From positions 23,265,432-23,329,431 of the forward strand of contig LS997566.1 of NCBI GenBank assembly GCA_000469685.2: a DNA stretch of 64,000 nucleotides, in the 5' to 3' direction. Position numbers and translations under genes: made by a program. The notes beneath the pieces were generated by a model that worked only from the letters and a program-made list of their open reading frames with translations, was not told the DNA's origin and did no database searches. Every line of letters starts with the position of its first letter. The stretch's first letter is position 1. This stretch comes from Haemonchus contortus (taxonomy: Eukaryota > Nematoda > Chromadorea > Rhabditida > Trichostrongylidae). This document shows, in pieces, positions 44,966 through 58,800 of this stretch.

Positions 44966-46001
44966 AGTCTTTTACTTTTTATTTAGAATTTTGTACCCAT
45001 GTACAGTGAAAAGTTCCAGCTTCTAGTCATCCAACTTCATATAATCGGTTTTTCAGCAGCGTCACAACAGCGAATCATTGCACTCGCACCTCAGATCCCA
45101 CCTTTCTTTAGGCAAACAAAACTAGTGAAGAGGAGTAATAATAATAGCCAAGAAAAGTTATTTTTGGACAGTTGTAATTCTAACATGAAGTACAGATTAG
45201 TAAACAAAAAACATAAAGAATGATTTTGGAGGAGTTGGTGGGCATACCGAATACCACATATACCACGCAGGATTGTAACGACGACGGCAGAAAAGAACAC
45301 GCGAATCACTATAGTCAAAATTGTTCTGAGGGATTCTTATAAAATCTGAAGGGCAGAGGTCCGGTCTAGGTTGATAAGACTGGCTAAAAAAAGACTGACG
45401 GATTTGTCAACGAACTGGTGAGCAATGAAGGCTCTTGCTCTGCGCTAGTCCCTGCTGAGGAAATCAATATTCCCATGCAGCAACTACTCCTCTGAAGAAC
45501 GGCGATGAATTTAAGCTTTCAAAAAAAATTCCAAAGCTCGTTCTACAAAATGTCTACTTGGAGGCAGTCTATTATCAGTCTATTATACTGTCAGAACTTA
45601 ACTTTATGCGAACACTTTCACAAATACAATATACCAAACCAAACTAGTCACGTAGACGGAACAGTAACCGTGTACCAAGCTCGAAATGTTATTCTGCGAG
45701 AGGGATAGAAATAGATATATCATACCCAAACTATTGGGACGGAAATATGCAGGGGAGCTCGATCAGCTATAATGGGCAGCTCGTCATTAGTGAGGCTGGC
45801 ATTCTGGTGCAGAGCTTAAAAAACGACAAATGTTTATTTTCCACGTCGTCCGCTACGTTTGGCTCGATTTCATGCATTCGCTAAGGTATTATACAAAACA
45901 TAGGCCTCAATTGACTTGATATTTTGTTAACAAAGTTGTAACGAGCTATAGCAAGAAAAGCTCTCAGCTTAATGGTTTGATGGTGACAATGGCTAATCAA
46001 A

Positions 46002-46298
46002 GGCGGAGATGGTATAGTGGCAAGTGGCGCACTATCTCACACTTATGGTCACGGGTTCGAACTCCAAATCGATATCCACCTAGGCCGGATGAGCGCTCAT
46101 CCTTTCGGGGTTTCGGTTGATCGGTACCAGACTCGTCTGAAAGGATAAAAGCACTGGCTTGTACATCGGCTGGCCACCGCAAGTCATTGTATAGGCCACA
46201 TAGCGCTGCGCTACCACGATTCTGAAAGGAAGACGAATGAGGGGCGCATCCCACAGACGGGACTGGTTAAGGTCCAAGGACTTTATCCGTTACCTTTT
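46002..46298 (+). mobile_element. tRNA-derived SINE (family 1), near full length
   Basis: AGATGGTATAGTGGCAAGTGG forms the A-box region and GGTTCGAACTCC (46054-46065) the B-box. The full body with CGTCTGAAAGGATAAAAGCACTG follows, and the tail is GGACTTTATCCGTTACC. The best preserved of the copies. Confidence 0.78.
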
Positions 46299-46324
46299 AT
46301 TGGCTAACCGGTTCGCCACGCCGT

Positions 46325-46600
46325 ATGTGTGGATACTGAGAAGATAAGAGCCCGGTGCCCGGATAGCAAAAGCATGGGTACGAGCCCCGTCTGAAGCTGG
46401 AGTTTTGTCCACAACTCGCCGACCGTGTGAGACTTTCGGACATTGGCTGATCGCCTCCCCATGTTGCACGCGTGAATGCTGATATGCTATGGCATAAAAG
46501 CATTGAAAAGGCGATAAGGGGTTACCGGTAGTGAAAGGGATAAAGAGCACGGTGCCCAGATGGCACGAGTATACAGGTCCGGCTCGAAACTTGCCAATGA
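46325..46600 (+). mobile_element. Second tRNA-like SINE family, two overlapping heads
   Basis: GCCCGGTGCCCGGATAGCAAAAGCATGGGTACGAGCCCCGTCTGAAG (46351-46397; summarised) and a second head GCACGGTGCCCAGATGGCACGAG (46548-46570) match the head at 6720-6770 and a fragment at 4990-5020. B-boxes are degraded. Confidence 0.45.
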
Positions 46601-47039
46601 CTATGAATTCCTGGTAAAACACACATACCGACACACACCGACTAACCAACATCCAACAGATACACTTAACGAATTATATATGGTAGGATGAACTGAAATC
46701 ATTTCGAAAAATGCCTTGTGCTCTGAACTGAAAAATATCAAGTGCTGCCTTTATGGGGACGGAAACAATTAAAAAAAGACTTGCCTTTTTCTTCAGTAAT
46801 GCCCTCGTACAACGTTGTAAATGTTCTGATTTTATAAGAGCCATTTTGTTTTGTTCGACATGACCGAAAGCTTCAATGTCAACGGTTCATTATCTGGCTT
46901 CAACGATTCCACTCCTGAAACTAGTACTAATCATTAATCATCTGGTGGCTCGAGCTCGGATCCTCTTAATTTTCTTCGTAAAATTGAGAGGCCTGTCCGG
47001 CACTCTCCAATTCTTTCAGTCGAACTGATTTAGCTTTGT

Positions 47040-50000
47040 CAGATCAATCTCAGCGCTTGATTCATTACTTTGGTTTCACTGTTTCGAAACACTCCTTCAA
47101 CAAGTATATGAGTTCATCTTTAGTACCAGTTATAGCGCCTTTGTTTGTTAGCGTCAGAAATCTAGTTGATTCTAATCTAAAAAACAACGTGATGTTGTAT
47201 GTGAAGGTTTTCACTGCCTACCATCGCCACTCACCTTATCCATTACTGATTTATTGCTAAGCTAATTGGTATGTATTGTTAGGCATTAATAAAGTTACCC
47301 AACGAATCCAACATCTACTACAGAAAAAGTGACATGAAAGGCGATTTACAAGGAGTTATAAGAAAAATGCTACGATATGACAAGTTCACGCTTATGCGCA
47401 ACTTCTAACCTACGTCGGGGAAAAAGGTTTTCATTTCTGCAGCAGAAGTGCGTCATAGCATTGAATCTGAGTTGATTGTTGAAATTTGAAGTTCGTATCA
47501 AAAATGTCGAATTACTGAGCTGAAAAGGGTTGCTCGCGGTGAGTCGGCTTTTCGGCTTCGTAACAAAATGGAACAAAACAATATGGAGGGTTGAGCAGCG
47601 CAGGTCACTCTCTCCGACACGTTCCCTCAAAGCTTGGGCACGCTGCAACTGGATAAAGAAAAGTTTTAAAATTTGTGACAGATAGATGGGAAGGCACGTA
47701 GAAATCTTCATATCTTCCTTCACTCTATGATGGCCATAGACTTTGGACGGTAGTCTCATAATCTGTCCAATCAAAAGGGTAAAATGAGGTGAGTATCAAG
47801 GTTATCGTCAATGACACCACAACTGACACTGTTCAGCATCCACTGGTTAGTACTGATCTAGAGCATTGCAACACCTTTCCATTTTATCAAACTCTGAAAA
47901 AGGCAACGAAATTATAAACTTCCTGACAAACAAACACAAATGGATAGGGCAGGCACGCATGCACAAACTTGGCCCCGTCGGATCGCGCGACTTACGCTGG
48001 GCTTCCCTCTTAATTGCTACACAGTCGTAGTGCACGAAACGAGCTTTCATTGTTCCTTTCGTAATGAATGATCTATTTCTGAATACATATGTTGAACCAA
48101 AAAACAGTCCTCTAGCATCGCTAATCCTCTTGATGACGGGTACAGAGTCTTTGAGAAACTCCGCTACCGCCATGACCACACCACTCCGTTCAGTGTCTTC
48201 TCCGCTGTAGTATATCTTGATACTCTTTAGATTCTATATCCTTTGTTCCATTCCAGCGTGCCTTCTGAAAGAGTGGGAAATCCACGTTCTTGCTCTTTAC
48301 AGGTTTAACAACCTCTCGCGAATTGCCATTGATCAGTCCCACGTTCAGACTCACAATTCCAACTAATCCTTTAACCGAAGTCGCTAACTCGGTAGCCCTT
48401 ACTATCCACCAAACTTGGGCGAGTTGTGTGCACGTCCTAGCTTTTTTCTGATCACTTGAGACTTGAGACGTATTTTCTGTGACCGCGTTGATCCATCGAC
48501 CTGTCTGTTAACCTGGAGATAAAGCTAGCAGCATTTTTGCAGATTCCTCACAAGGCATAGCTTTTACTGTGGTCACAAAGGAACCGAACATATGTTCTTA
48601 TTCGAGTGCGGACACGAGTCTACACTCTCAACTACTCGAATACCCCGCCTCGGTAGATACCTGGTTGGTGGGATATTTTCGACTGCTACTTTCTGTACAA
48701 CCTAACGGCTCCAATAGCATAAGTAATGATTGTGGTGACATATTTTGACTTCTTACATTTCGTCTGGCTATTTGGATGATTGTGGGTGTAGTAGTAATAG
48801 TTATAAAGTTTCTGATTCGTAGAATCGACGTTACTTCAGCTGAGCCCAGCAGAGAGGTCAGCAACTAACCTCAAGAAACTTAGCGAGATCACCTCTTAGG
48901 CATGTGAGTGGAGGTGCGAAGGGATTGTATGTGGAAATGAAGTCTCTCTCCCATATGTTTGGAAAACGAGGCTCACTAAACACGAAAGCAGCCGGTCTCT
49001 ACCATTGTGTAATGTGTCTGACATGGAACTCACAAATAAGTCTAGTCTGATAGGTGAAGTCTCAAACCTCTTGCTTTTTTAGCTGCAAATACGCCAGATG
49101 TGTGTCGACTTCCCACGCATGCGCAGCCATCTTCAGTGGTGGTGTGAGTCGTGACTAGCTAGCTGATTACGGGTTGCTACCTCCGTTTCCTTCGCGACAA
49201 TCTTCTTGATATCGGTCACTTCCCAGATTTCAGAAAAGACAGAGGTCGTGAAGTTCCTTTGGCTTTTAGAGGTTTTGATGAGGTGTGGGTAATTCTATCT
49301 GATGCACACCATTGCGCGCAGTCGCGCGTTATGAAGGTGAAAGCTTCAAATTCCGATTGGGAGGGCATGGTAACCGCCACGAAACAACTGTCCCTTGCCA
49401 TGCAAATTCGGGGAGAAGTGCGGCCACAGGTTTCGATGATATATTACATGGCTTTATACTGAAGCATTTTTTGTACAGTTGACTTCAACCATTTTCCAAC
49501 TTCACATAAAGAAATGCCCATACTCGAGTAAGAATATCGTTCATGTGCACTTCCTTTGCCAAAGTTTGTCGGCAAGATGCTTAGGCAGATTTCTTGTTTC
49601 GCACGCCATCCTTTATTCTGTCACTTCTCGTCATTTTTTCTTTTACCGTGAGTTCAGAACGTTTAGCTCAAAACTACTGCAGACTACCTCCTTATTTCGT
49701 TGACCACGTTGTTTTTCAATAAAGCTTTACTACGCCATTCAACAAACACCATTTTTCTGGAACCACTGAAATCCGTTCGTTAACTTGAAGTGAAATCTTA
49801 GCTTTTCGACTTCATTTCCTACTTCTCATCATGGCGTTAGGATCTATCCTCATCCTACTACACTCTCGGCTCCACAGCTCCTCACACCGTCCACGTAGAG
49901 TGACAATCTTCGCGATACTTTCGCGAAAAGTGATTCGTAGCAGTTTTTCTTTCTTATAGAGCAATACTCGCCCACTCCTTGAACATAGTGACGTGACCGT

Positions 50001-52090
50001 ACAGTGTGGCGTAGTTCGTTCCAACCAAAAAATCATATGCAACTCCACTCTTGCATTCAGCCTACCGTGTTCTTGCGAATGTCCCATCACAACAACTCCA
50101 GTTCTCACGAAAGCAGTGTGTTAGGGACGAGGGGCACACCAGGATCGTCATAGGAACAGGTTCAAGAAGTTTTCTGGAGCACTCGCTGTGGGTTCTGGAG
50201 CGAGTTTCCAATTCCCAGAGCCATGTACACGTTACGCGAGTCAGATTCCACATGTGAAAACAACATCTTTATCGTCGTGATGCTACTTGGCCATTTCATG
50301 ATTTCAACTGCTCCTTTGACCTCATGCAGTTTCTCGGATTGCGTTCCGGAGGATGCTCAGCTTGAGCTTATGCAGTTTTTTGCTTATGGTAGATTGTAAC
50401 TGTTCCTTCAGGATAGAACTTATTAGAAGTGCTTTTTACCTTGTAGGCACTGTCGCTGTACACTATGTATTCTGCTTTGCTACATTTTGAACAAAAGGAA
50501 AATGACTGAAAATCAGCTGGAGACTGACAATGGGAAAATTTACAGTGATTTGTGCAGTTTTAGTCACCAGTTTCCTTCTTGCAATAGTGCGAAAGAATCA
50601 ATTCGGATTTACGTGGATCATCGAGGTGTAACGTGGTGCCCTTGGAAGAAATAGCCGACCGTTGCTGATGCAAGCGATTTCGGTGACGATTTTTGTGTAC
50701 AGCGATACCACTCCTCTGGGAAGTTATCGTTTTTCCCACAGTCGTATTCTATTAGGCCTGTTCCAACTCGTCAAATTTCACCTCTGCATGGGCCATAGAT
50801 TTTGCTATCTTGCAGGCCTGGAAGTGAGCCGAAGGGGTTACGGATCAATGGCATGACTTCAGCATAAGCGTGGCGAGTTGGCGACTGATTCTAAATCTCG
50901 TTATTATGGACCCTTGCAATGGGCGAGTTTGCACAGTCAACTTCGTTTTCGGCTGGCTTGTAATGACATTTTATGATCACTGTGCAACTAAAGGGAAGAC
51001 AGCCACTTATGCTGCGTCACGTACAAGCTGAGTTCGTATTCTGCCTCCATAACAGTCGATATGATTTATTAGAGATGAATGGAGCTACCAGCACCATTTC
51101 GCAGTGATAGTTTACCCGTAAGAATTCCTGGCTCGCGAGTTCCGGTCAGAAACTCGAACAACTTCCCTTTGCCATGGACGAAACGGGCACTGCTTTCGAT
51201 CTTCTTACCAGTGGATGAACCTCTGTATTGCAAAAAGACTTTTGCAGCTCAGCAGAGGCAATGACATAACCCTAAGTGCTTCTGATTCCGCTTCTCTTTG
51301 ACATGACGATTTCTGTGTATAGTTTGTTGGCGTCCATTCTCATGAATCAGACCTAGTATATAGTTGGAAAAGAGGCGGATCTAGACCTCTGCTGTGAGGC
51401 TCATTTCTATCCTCCCTTTAGACTCCATTAAACATATTCAAATTCCGTTCAGGGTATCCAACTTTGAAACGCCACAACTATGTCTTGGCAAGCGGTAGCA
51501 TTTGAGGCAGCAAGGAGGTCTGTAGCAGCATGAGAGCAGAAGTGAGGACATATGTTATGTTGAACAACTTGCTCTCCTATTTTGTTCTCGAAGGCGATCT
51601 AGTTTCGGAGTGCTTTCTTGTACCTTACTTATGAAAGTTCGCTCTCTATTCTCAGCTTCAGTTCAAGAGGAATATATCCTGCACTCCTTGAGCTCCTACC
51701 CACGAGAAGGAAAGCGAAAACTAATGACTCTTATCATGCGCATGAATGCGCAGGTCCTATCAGACCCTGACCTAGCAAATCCTTCTTCAAGATTCCTCAA
51801 CAATAACCATCATGTATGAAGAGCACTTCCCAAACCGTGTTGCTCTTAGAATTTCTACTGAAGAGCTACTTTAATTACAAGAGGAATCTCAACTCGGGAC
51901 TTTCACAAGGGTCGGCGACGGCCTCTGAACCATATATTCTTTGATATTCTTCTGTTAAAAATTGGTTGATGAAATTTATGAAAATTTATTAAACTATGAT
52001 CTACAGGCACCTAAAAAAAGTTGGAGTTGAGCATGGTATATAACAACGTTCACAGCGTTTTCGCAAAATTCACCATAACAAGCCCCCAAG
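47040..52090. other. Long stretch without recognised genes
   Basis: Numerous short ORFs (the longest on the minus strand at 47370-47774, 47847-48179 and 49812-50108). The base composition is higher in GC than the neighbouring introns, which hints at an old element or gene relic, but no domain could be named. Confidence 0.4.
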
Positions 52091-52096
52091 AATAAG

Positions 52097-52320
52097 CTGC
52101 TTTCATAGTCTACGATTTGGTCGCGAGCGAGCGACCGACCGACCGAAAGATCGAACGAGCGAGCGACCAGCGCTTGCCCCTTGTTTACAACTGACTCTTG
52201 GTCGATACCACAGGACGAGCAGTCCCCGGTCGTTTGCTCGCTCGATCGGTAGGTAGGTCGGTCGGTCGGTCGGTCGGTCGGTCGCTCGCTCGCGAGCCAA
52301 ATCGTGGACTATGAAAGCAG
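52097..52320. mobile_element. Foldback element with GCGA/GACC simple-repeat arms
   Basis: Ends CTGCTTTCATAGTCTACGAT and the inverse ATCGTGGACTATGAAAGCAG; inside, GCGAGCGAGCGACCGACC faces GGTCGGTCGGTCGCTCGCTCGC. The 60-70 bp middle includes CCCCTTGTTTACAACTGACTC. No target duplication was found. Confidence 0.7.
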
Positions 52321-52884
52321 ACATAGCAACATACGGCACTAGTCGCAGCCACAGCTTCTCAAGGAATCAAGGGAGTGAACCACTTGTTCCTTTGAAGTGT
52401 ATGGGATACAAACATTATACGATAGACCGCAAGATGGTGGTGCGCGGTGGGCGACAGCAGTTCTTACAACTGCTTGTTTTCACAAAATCGCTCACACTCG
52501 CCACAGAGGCTTACCTTCAGTAGTACACCCATATACTCCCTGGTCTGTCACATCTCTGAAAGTCAGTTCCTAAGTAGAATACTGAATGATGCCCAAAACC
52601 CACATCCAGAAATTGGAAGGCAAATTCGGAACGTTAAGTTAACATTTCTCGATGTTAAGGCAAATTACTATGACAACTGCTCGTTATTAAATCCACTGAT
52701 CAAACAAGAATATAAAAGAGTTAGAAAGTCATCACAATCATGTAGTTATTGAGACAAACAATGCAACCTCATATTCAGCTACTGAGGGTAATTATCAGCT
52801 AATAAAACAGCTCCATTAGGGCCCATTCCACTCGGTCTAGTAAAACAAAACTATTGCCTAATCATTGACTCTAATTCTGACCAT

Positions 52885-55800
52885 TCAAAGAAGCATGGTG
52901 TGCGGCTTCTCCAGGAAATCTTTGAAATGACGTAACCAAACAGCTCCAACTGCACCATCTACAACGCGATGATCACATGAAAGTGTCACTTTCATCACTT
53001 TCACGCTACGGTATCTGAAAATGGAACATTCTGAGTTACATACCCATAGCTTAATTAGAGGTTACTTCGACAAAAAAATTTGAATTATGATATGTTTCAC
53101 ACGGGCCACTTCACACTGCATTGTGAAGCTAAGCGTAATTGTAAGAACGTTACATTGCCTAATAGTACTGAACTCTAATGATCGATCAAATTTTAGAAAA
53201 AGAATTGCAGTTTCGGGATGGCTCGCTTTGATGAGAAGCAGTTCGCGAGTACTTACCTGAAGATCTTCAAATGTGCAGTTGCGGTCGAGGAAGAAGATAA
53301 TCGTGTTCCGCCCAATTAACACATACTTACATATAGTTGTAACGCGATAAAAGGATGAAGGGTAAAGTGTCTGGGCGTTAAAGGCACTGTTCACGAAAAA
53401 TGGTTTCGGAGATTTGCTTATGGCTTGAATTCGAAGCCCCTTCTGATACCATTTCTGCAGGAATGAGGTCGGAAAACGTCTGGAAAAGGCACGATAAGGG
53501 CAGGAACAGTGAGGGACGGGAGACTTCCGCCCCTCACTAGGCTGATTACGAGTTCAAATTGTCCTTCACCACATTCGCACTGGAGCGAAGTTGGTGGAAA
53601 ACCGATAAGCTGGTTGGCAAATTGCCAGGTTCAAGACTGTAGTCTAAATCAGCTGTTTGGGTGTGTTGTCTGTATTGCAGACATTGCATCGCCTTCGTGC
53701 ATTCTCGCTCGCACACTCCCCAACCGCCGTCTTTTCAATGTGAAACTCGTCCGGCCCCCCTTTCCAGCTCTTTTTTGACCCTTTGTAATTCTTTTTGTTC
53801 ATCGCTTTTTGCGCTTTTTTCGTTGTTATCGCTTTATTTAGAGTAGTTCTATCAATTCCCGTCAAAAAAGGGTACCCTAACTTTTTTGTGAACGGTACCT
53901 TTAATCAATTCCATCTAAGAGATCATATCAAGCCAATATACAATGCATGCCCGAGGTATACAAAGTACGACTCCGAAAAGATGTCGAGTGTGTGACGCAA
54001 TCCTCGAGAAAAACTATATTCCAAGAGCCCAGACCAACTCCTTTCATCCGCCCAGAACGAACTAGCCGGTATGTGTATGCGTCTCGATGACAATGACAAT
54101 GACTTGTACATCGGCTGGCCCCCTCAAGGTGTTGTACAGTCTCATACGCATTCAAACGCCCTCAGCTACGATTCTGAATGGAAGTCGTATACGGAGGCTT
54201 ACCTACATATTCGACAGGATGGGTCAACGTCGCGAGACTTCATCCTTTTCATCTATTGAATTTCCTCTGCTGCTCGAAGCGGCCTGTTGTTTAGCACAGC
54301 AGAAAAGAAAAAAACGTTCCACAACCCACTATTCGGGGTACCTGGGGTGGATTAATTTGACGAATGAGCCATTGGGAAAACTATGTGACTGCAAAGTCTC
54401 TTTTCACTTCCTCCAACCTGCCGCATATTAGGACAAAATGTTCAAGTATTGATGACAATTAGAATTTGAAACTGGATAAAGAACAGAGAAAGATTAGGAT
54501 GAAATAGGAAAAAAGGAAAAACCTCCACTTTACTCAAGCAATCACAAAGAAAAGTCACACACCCTTCTTCCTCACATGGGACTAGCTTAGTCTCGGCACC
54601 ACCTATGGCAAGAATACATGATTGCGGTGGATTAATGATGGCTGTGAAATCGGTAACGCTTCCGAACATGCCAAGATTTGATACCGTGAAAGTGCCTCCC
54701 TGCAAAATGGTTTAAGGCTAAACAAAGTCAAATACTATGCAATGCTAGCAAAAACCTGGAACTCGTTCGGTTGCAACTTGCCCTCCTTGGCACGGGCAGC
54801 TAACTCTTTGATTTCATTCGATATCGTTGCGAGACCCTGAAATTTATGAACTAGTCAAGAATATACTAACTTCGATCTGAAGAAACGAATCAATCCTTCA
54901 ATACCTTGGCGTGTGCGTTAAACACAATTGGGGTAATTAATCCAGCCGGCGTGCTTACAGCAACGCTTACGTCTACAGTGTTGTTCTGACGAATAAACGT
55001 GTCCATCCAAAAACTGTTCGCTTCTGGTACACGCAAACACGCTAGTGCAGAAGCCTAAGAAACAGAGAATAAAAAGCTATTCGGCATTGAGGTATTTTCA
55101 GCACAAGAAAAAGGCAAAATTGAGAACCTTTACGATAAAGTCGTTCACAGAGATTTTCGTTTTGCTGCCAGAAGTCCCTTGGCTCAACAGTGCATTCAAC
55201 TTTTCACGGACCCTAGAATCGTTACATTGTACATATAACTCGAAAGTAAAGTGGGCCTGTACCAAATGTAGCCCACAAGTGTATGTACGATATGCAGTAG
55301 CGCTCAAAAGTATTCGGCCAAATGCAACTTTTGTCGTACTTTTCAGTCCTAACTCCTTTCCTACTGAATCACGCGAAATTTCAATGTGTGTAGCATGGCT
55401 GTATTGTGAATGTTTACCACTATTAACGTGCAATCTGATCATGTTCCAGATATCCCAAAGAGCTTGAACTCAGCGAAGTCTGCCATCGCATCACACACAT
55501 TGCTCTTAACTATACGGATACTGCTGCTTTGCAGTCAAGTAGTGTTGAATAGTGTGAAATAGGCTTTAGTTAGACATATCAAAATTTCGCGCGATTTGCT
55601 CCTCCAAGAAAAAAGTTACGGGCGAGAAAGCATTTGGCCGAGTACTTTTAAGCGCTAGTGTATATGGTATGTAAGGTATACGTAGTCCAGTTTCATCGTC
55701 CGGCTAACGCCATGCTCTTCTAAATTTTGAGTTGAACATGACCTGCCGCCTACATCCGCATTTTTCTAATTTGGATGCTCTGGTACGGAAGAACTTTACT

Positions 55801-58800
55801 AGTTTTCAGTCATCCCGTCATGACCAGAGTCCTGCTCAAGTCATATGTGTTGAAATATCTCGCTTACTCCTCACTTATTCCAATTCGGCTGCGTAGTTCT
55901 ACCCAAATTATGCTCGTTTTGCCCACTACCAATCAAGGTCCTGCCTTCCATCAGTGTTTCCATCCTGTCCCCTGTACCCCTTCCAGACTGAAATGCTCTG
56001 GCATCGAAAAAACCATTCTGGAGTTTGTTGAAGTGACACCGGGTAGTTGAAAACGTCGACAACCCGGTGTCACTTAACAAGCATCAAAATTCTGCTTTTG
56101 CTGAATGTCATCGTCATTGTTTCTGACGACTTTCGCTCTCCTCATGTCTTCGACAACCCGGTGGCAGTCTTTTGTCAGCGGAAGACGCAATTTTCTATTT
56201 CTTGACCAACGAGTTTTTCGTAGAAGGCGTCCAGTTTTGTGTTCTTCGCTACGACAATCTTAGAAAGTAACAAGAACTTCTAAAAATCACAAGATCCTCT
56301 GGAGCCTGCATTTGTTGACAGCGCCTATACGCTTGTTTCTTCCGCTTTGCTGCTTGCTGTACGTGATCTTTCCAGTACAAGGCTGCTCTGTCTCCTTTGA
56401 ATCCATCTCAAAACTATCCTAGCGTTTCTCCTGTACACCAGCAGAAACCCCGGCAGTGCTCTTTCATGTTTGCACAATTCCTTTTGGCATCTCGGGAGCT
56501 TTGTTTTCATAGGTAGATCTATGACCATACCTGCTATGAGGAGCCTGTGCTGCGGAGCCAATTCTTCGCCCAACGGGCTTTAATGTCTGTCACATTTTCA
56601 AAATGGCGAAGAAAGAAAATCGAAGGATTTGAGAAAAATAAGTTCTAAAAAGGTAGTAGGAAATGGGGTGTGTGAGGTTACGTCTGTAACCGTCTTGGTG
56701 TCTACCAAATGACGGTAAATCTCTTCCACGAAGCTAATTTCGAGCCCTTATTATGCCCTACCCAGGTTCATCCCAAGGGAAACTCTCAGAAACCATTCTC
56801 ATCGTGAACTAAACCTATGACGACTAGTGTCCCCCTTACTCTTCCTAATGAGTGAAAGCTAGAACGACCCTGCAACCCGGCTCTTGCCGCCTCTTCAAAG
56901 ACGGTCTCCGAGCTTACATGCTTGGTGCACATCGTTAAAAGCAACCTTCCTCCAATCTTTATAATGCTATCGAACCGATTGGATTCCTAAAAACTGGAAA
57001 ATTACCAGACTGCCTGCTGGATTTACACTGCCTCACGCTGGTAGGGTCACGGTAAATTTTACAGTCGTAATGACTACCTACCATTCCCTCTATACTAAGA
57101 GATTTTATGTGGAAATTTCAATATGGACACATCTGATTTTGGTTTATGCCCGCTGGATGCATACTGGTGCCACCCAGTTGTTATGAGGATCAGAAACATT
57201 GACCCGAACAGCACAATTTTTAAAGATTATGAAAACCTTTCTGAGGCTCCTATACAAAGGTAAGAAAAAGCAGCTATCATAAAACAAACGTACTTGAGTA
57301 GAGAATCAATATTGATTTCTGACGTCAAATAGTAATGAGGAATAGTAGTTTTACTCGCCGTCAAACGCTTAGCAATTGTGCGGCGCATATTCGAAAGAGG
57401 AATATCCTGAAAAATTAGACGAATAAATGCAGCATGTCCTGGGCATGGGAGTAAACTTTCCATTCTGTTAACGTATGACTGTTTTACATGCCGTTGCCCA
57501 AAAGCGGAAACCACAGAGGAAGAAAAGAAAAATGATGAAGCAGTAGCTTCTAAGCTGGTTGAGTTTCGTGAAAATCTGTGCACACTAAGGAATAAAAAAA
57601 GAGGTTCACATCTAAGAGGGCCAAAGTATAGGTAGTTGACCAAAAAAAACAGCCTAGATTTACGCCAATATTTCTGATGACGCCACTCTTTACTAGTTGG
57701 TATGTTCATGCAATCGAAGCGCGGGGTGTACCTAGTACTACTGATCCTCAGACAGTAGCAGGCAAGCAATTCAAACACGCGTTGTCTTTTGCGACGCTTC
57801 AAGATTCTTATATTCAACCGGGTGGGCTAGACGGTACTGTTTCACTGATGTGGTCTCATATTTCACAAAAATTTGTAAGCACCAACGGTATAATCCGCGC
57901 TCGGTACAGAGGGAGCGGATGCGACTGTAAATGGGGTAGGAGCAGGCGCTTTCGAAAGATCGGCTGCAAGGACACGTCCTCCAGGGCCTGAGCCAGCCAC
58001 AGCCTGTAGTTAAAAAAATGAGACAAAAATGCTGGAGAAGTTCAGGTACCGGGGCCAGGACACTCACACCAATATCTACTCCTCGTTCACTTGCGAGTTT
58101 CTTCGCAAATGGGGTAGCACTTACACGCCCACTTTGTGGAACCGTGGCGGGAGCAGGCGGAGGTGGAGCAGACACGACTGGCTTTTCTGCTACCTAAGTA
58201 GAAGTACTCGAAGGTTAGGTCCACACTAGTGAAAATCTTCGCTTACTGGTGGAGGAGCTGGCTCAGCTTCCGCAGGAGGTTTTGGTGGAGGTGGTGGAGG
58301 CGGAGCAGATGCCTCTGGTGATGGAGTAGCGGCTCCATCATCCTGGAAGTCCTTGAACGCCGCCACTTTGTCCTCGCTGTCTACGATGATACAGAGCAGC
58401 TGAAATAAGAAGTCGCTCGCTTTATCAACAATGATGTGGAAAGGAAAACCTCAAACGCCTGTACATTTACCTTGCCTACTGGTACATCCTTGGATCCTTC
58501 AGGAATGATGATTTTTGCGAGATAACCCTCCTCAGGTGTTTCGAAGCCCATTGTAGCCTTATCCGTCTCAATTTCGCATAGGAGATCTCCTTCGCTCAAC
58601 TGATCACCTTCTTTCTGAACGTATAAATTTGCATATAGCCGTGTGACAAAACAGTTCGATATCTATACCTTTTGCCAGCTGATTACGGTACCCATTTCCA
58701 TAGTGGGCGACAAGGCAGGTAACGCCACACGTTTGTGCGACGGGAGGTTTCCTTGAATAATTATAATAGATACTTTCCGGCAAAGCACACAATAAAACAA

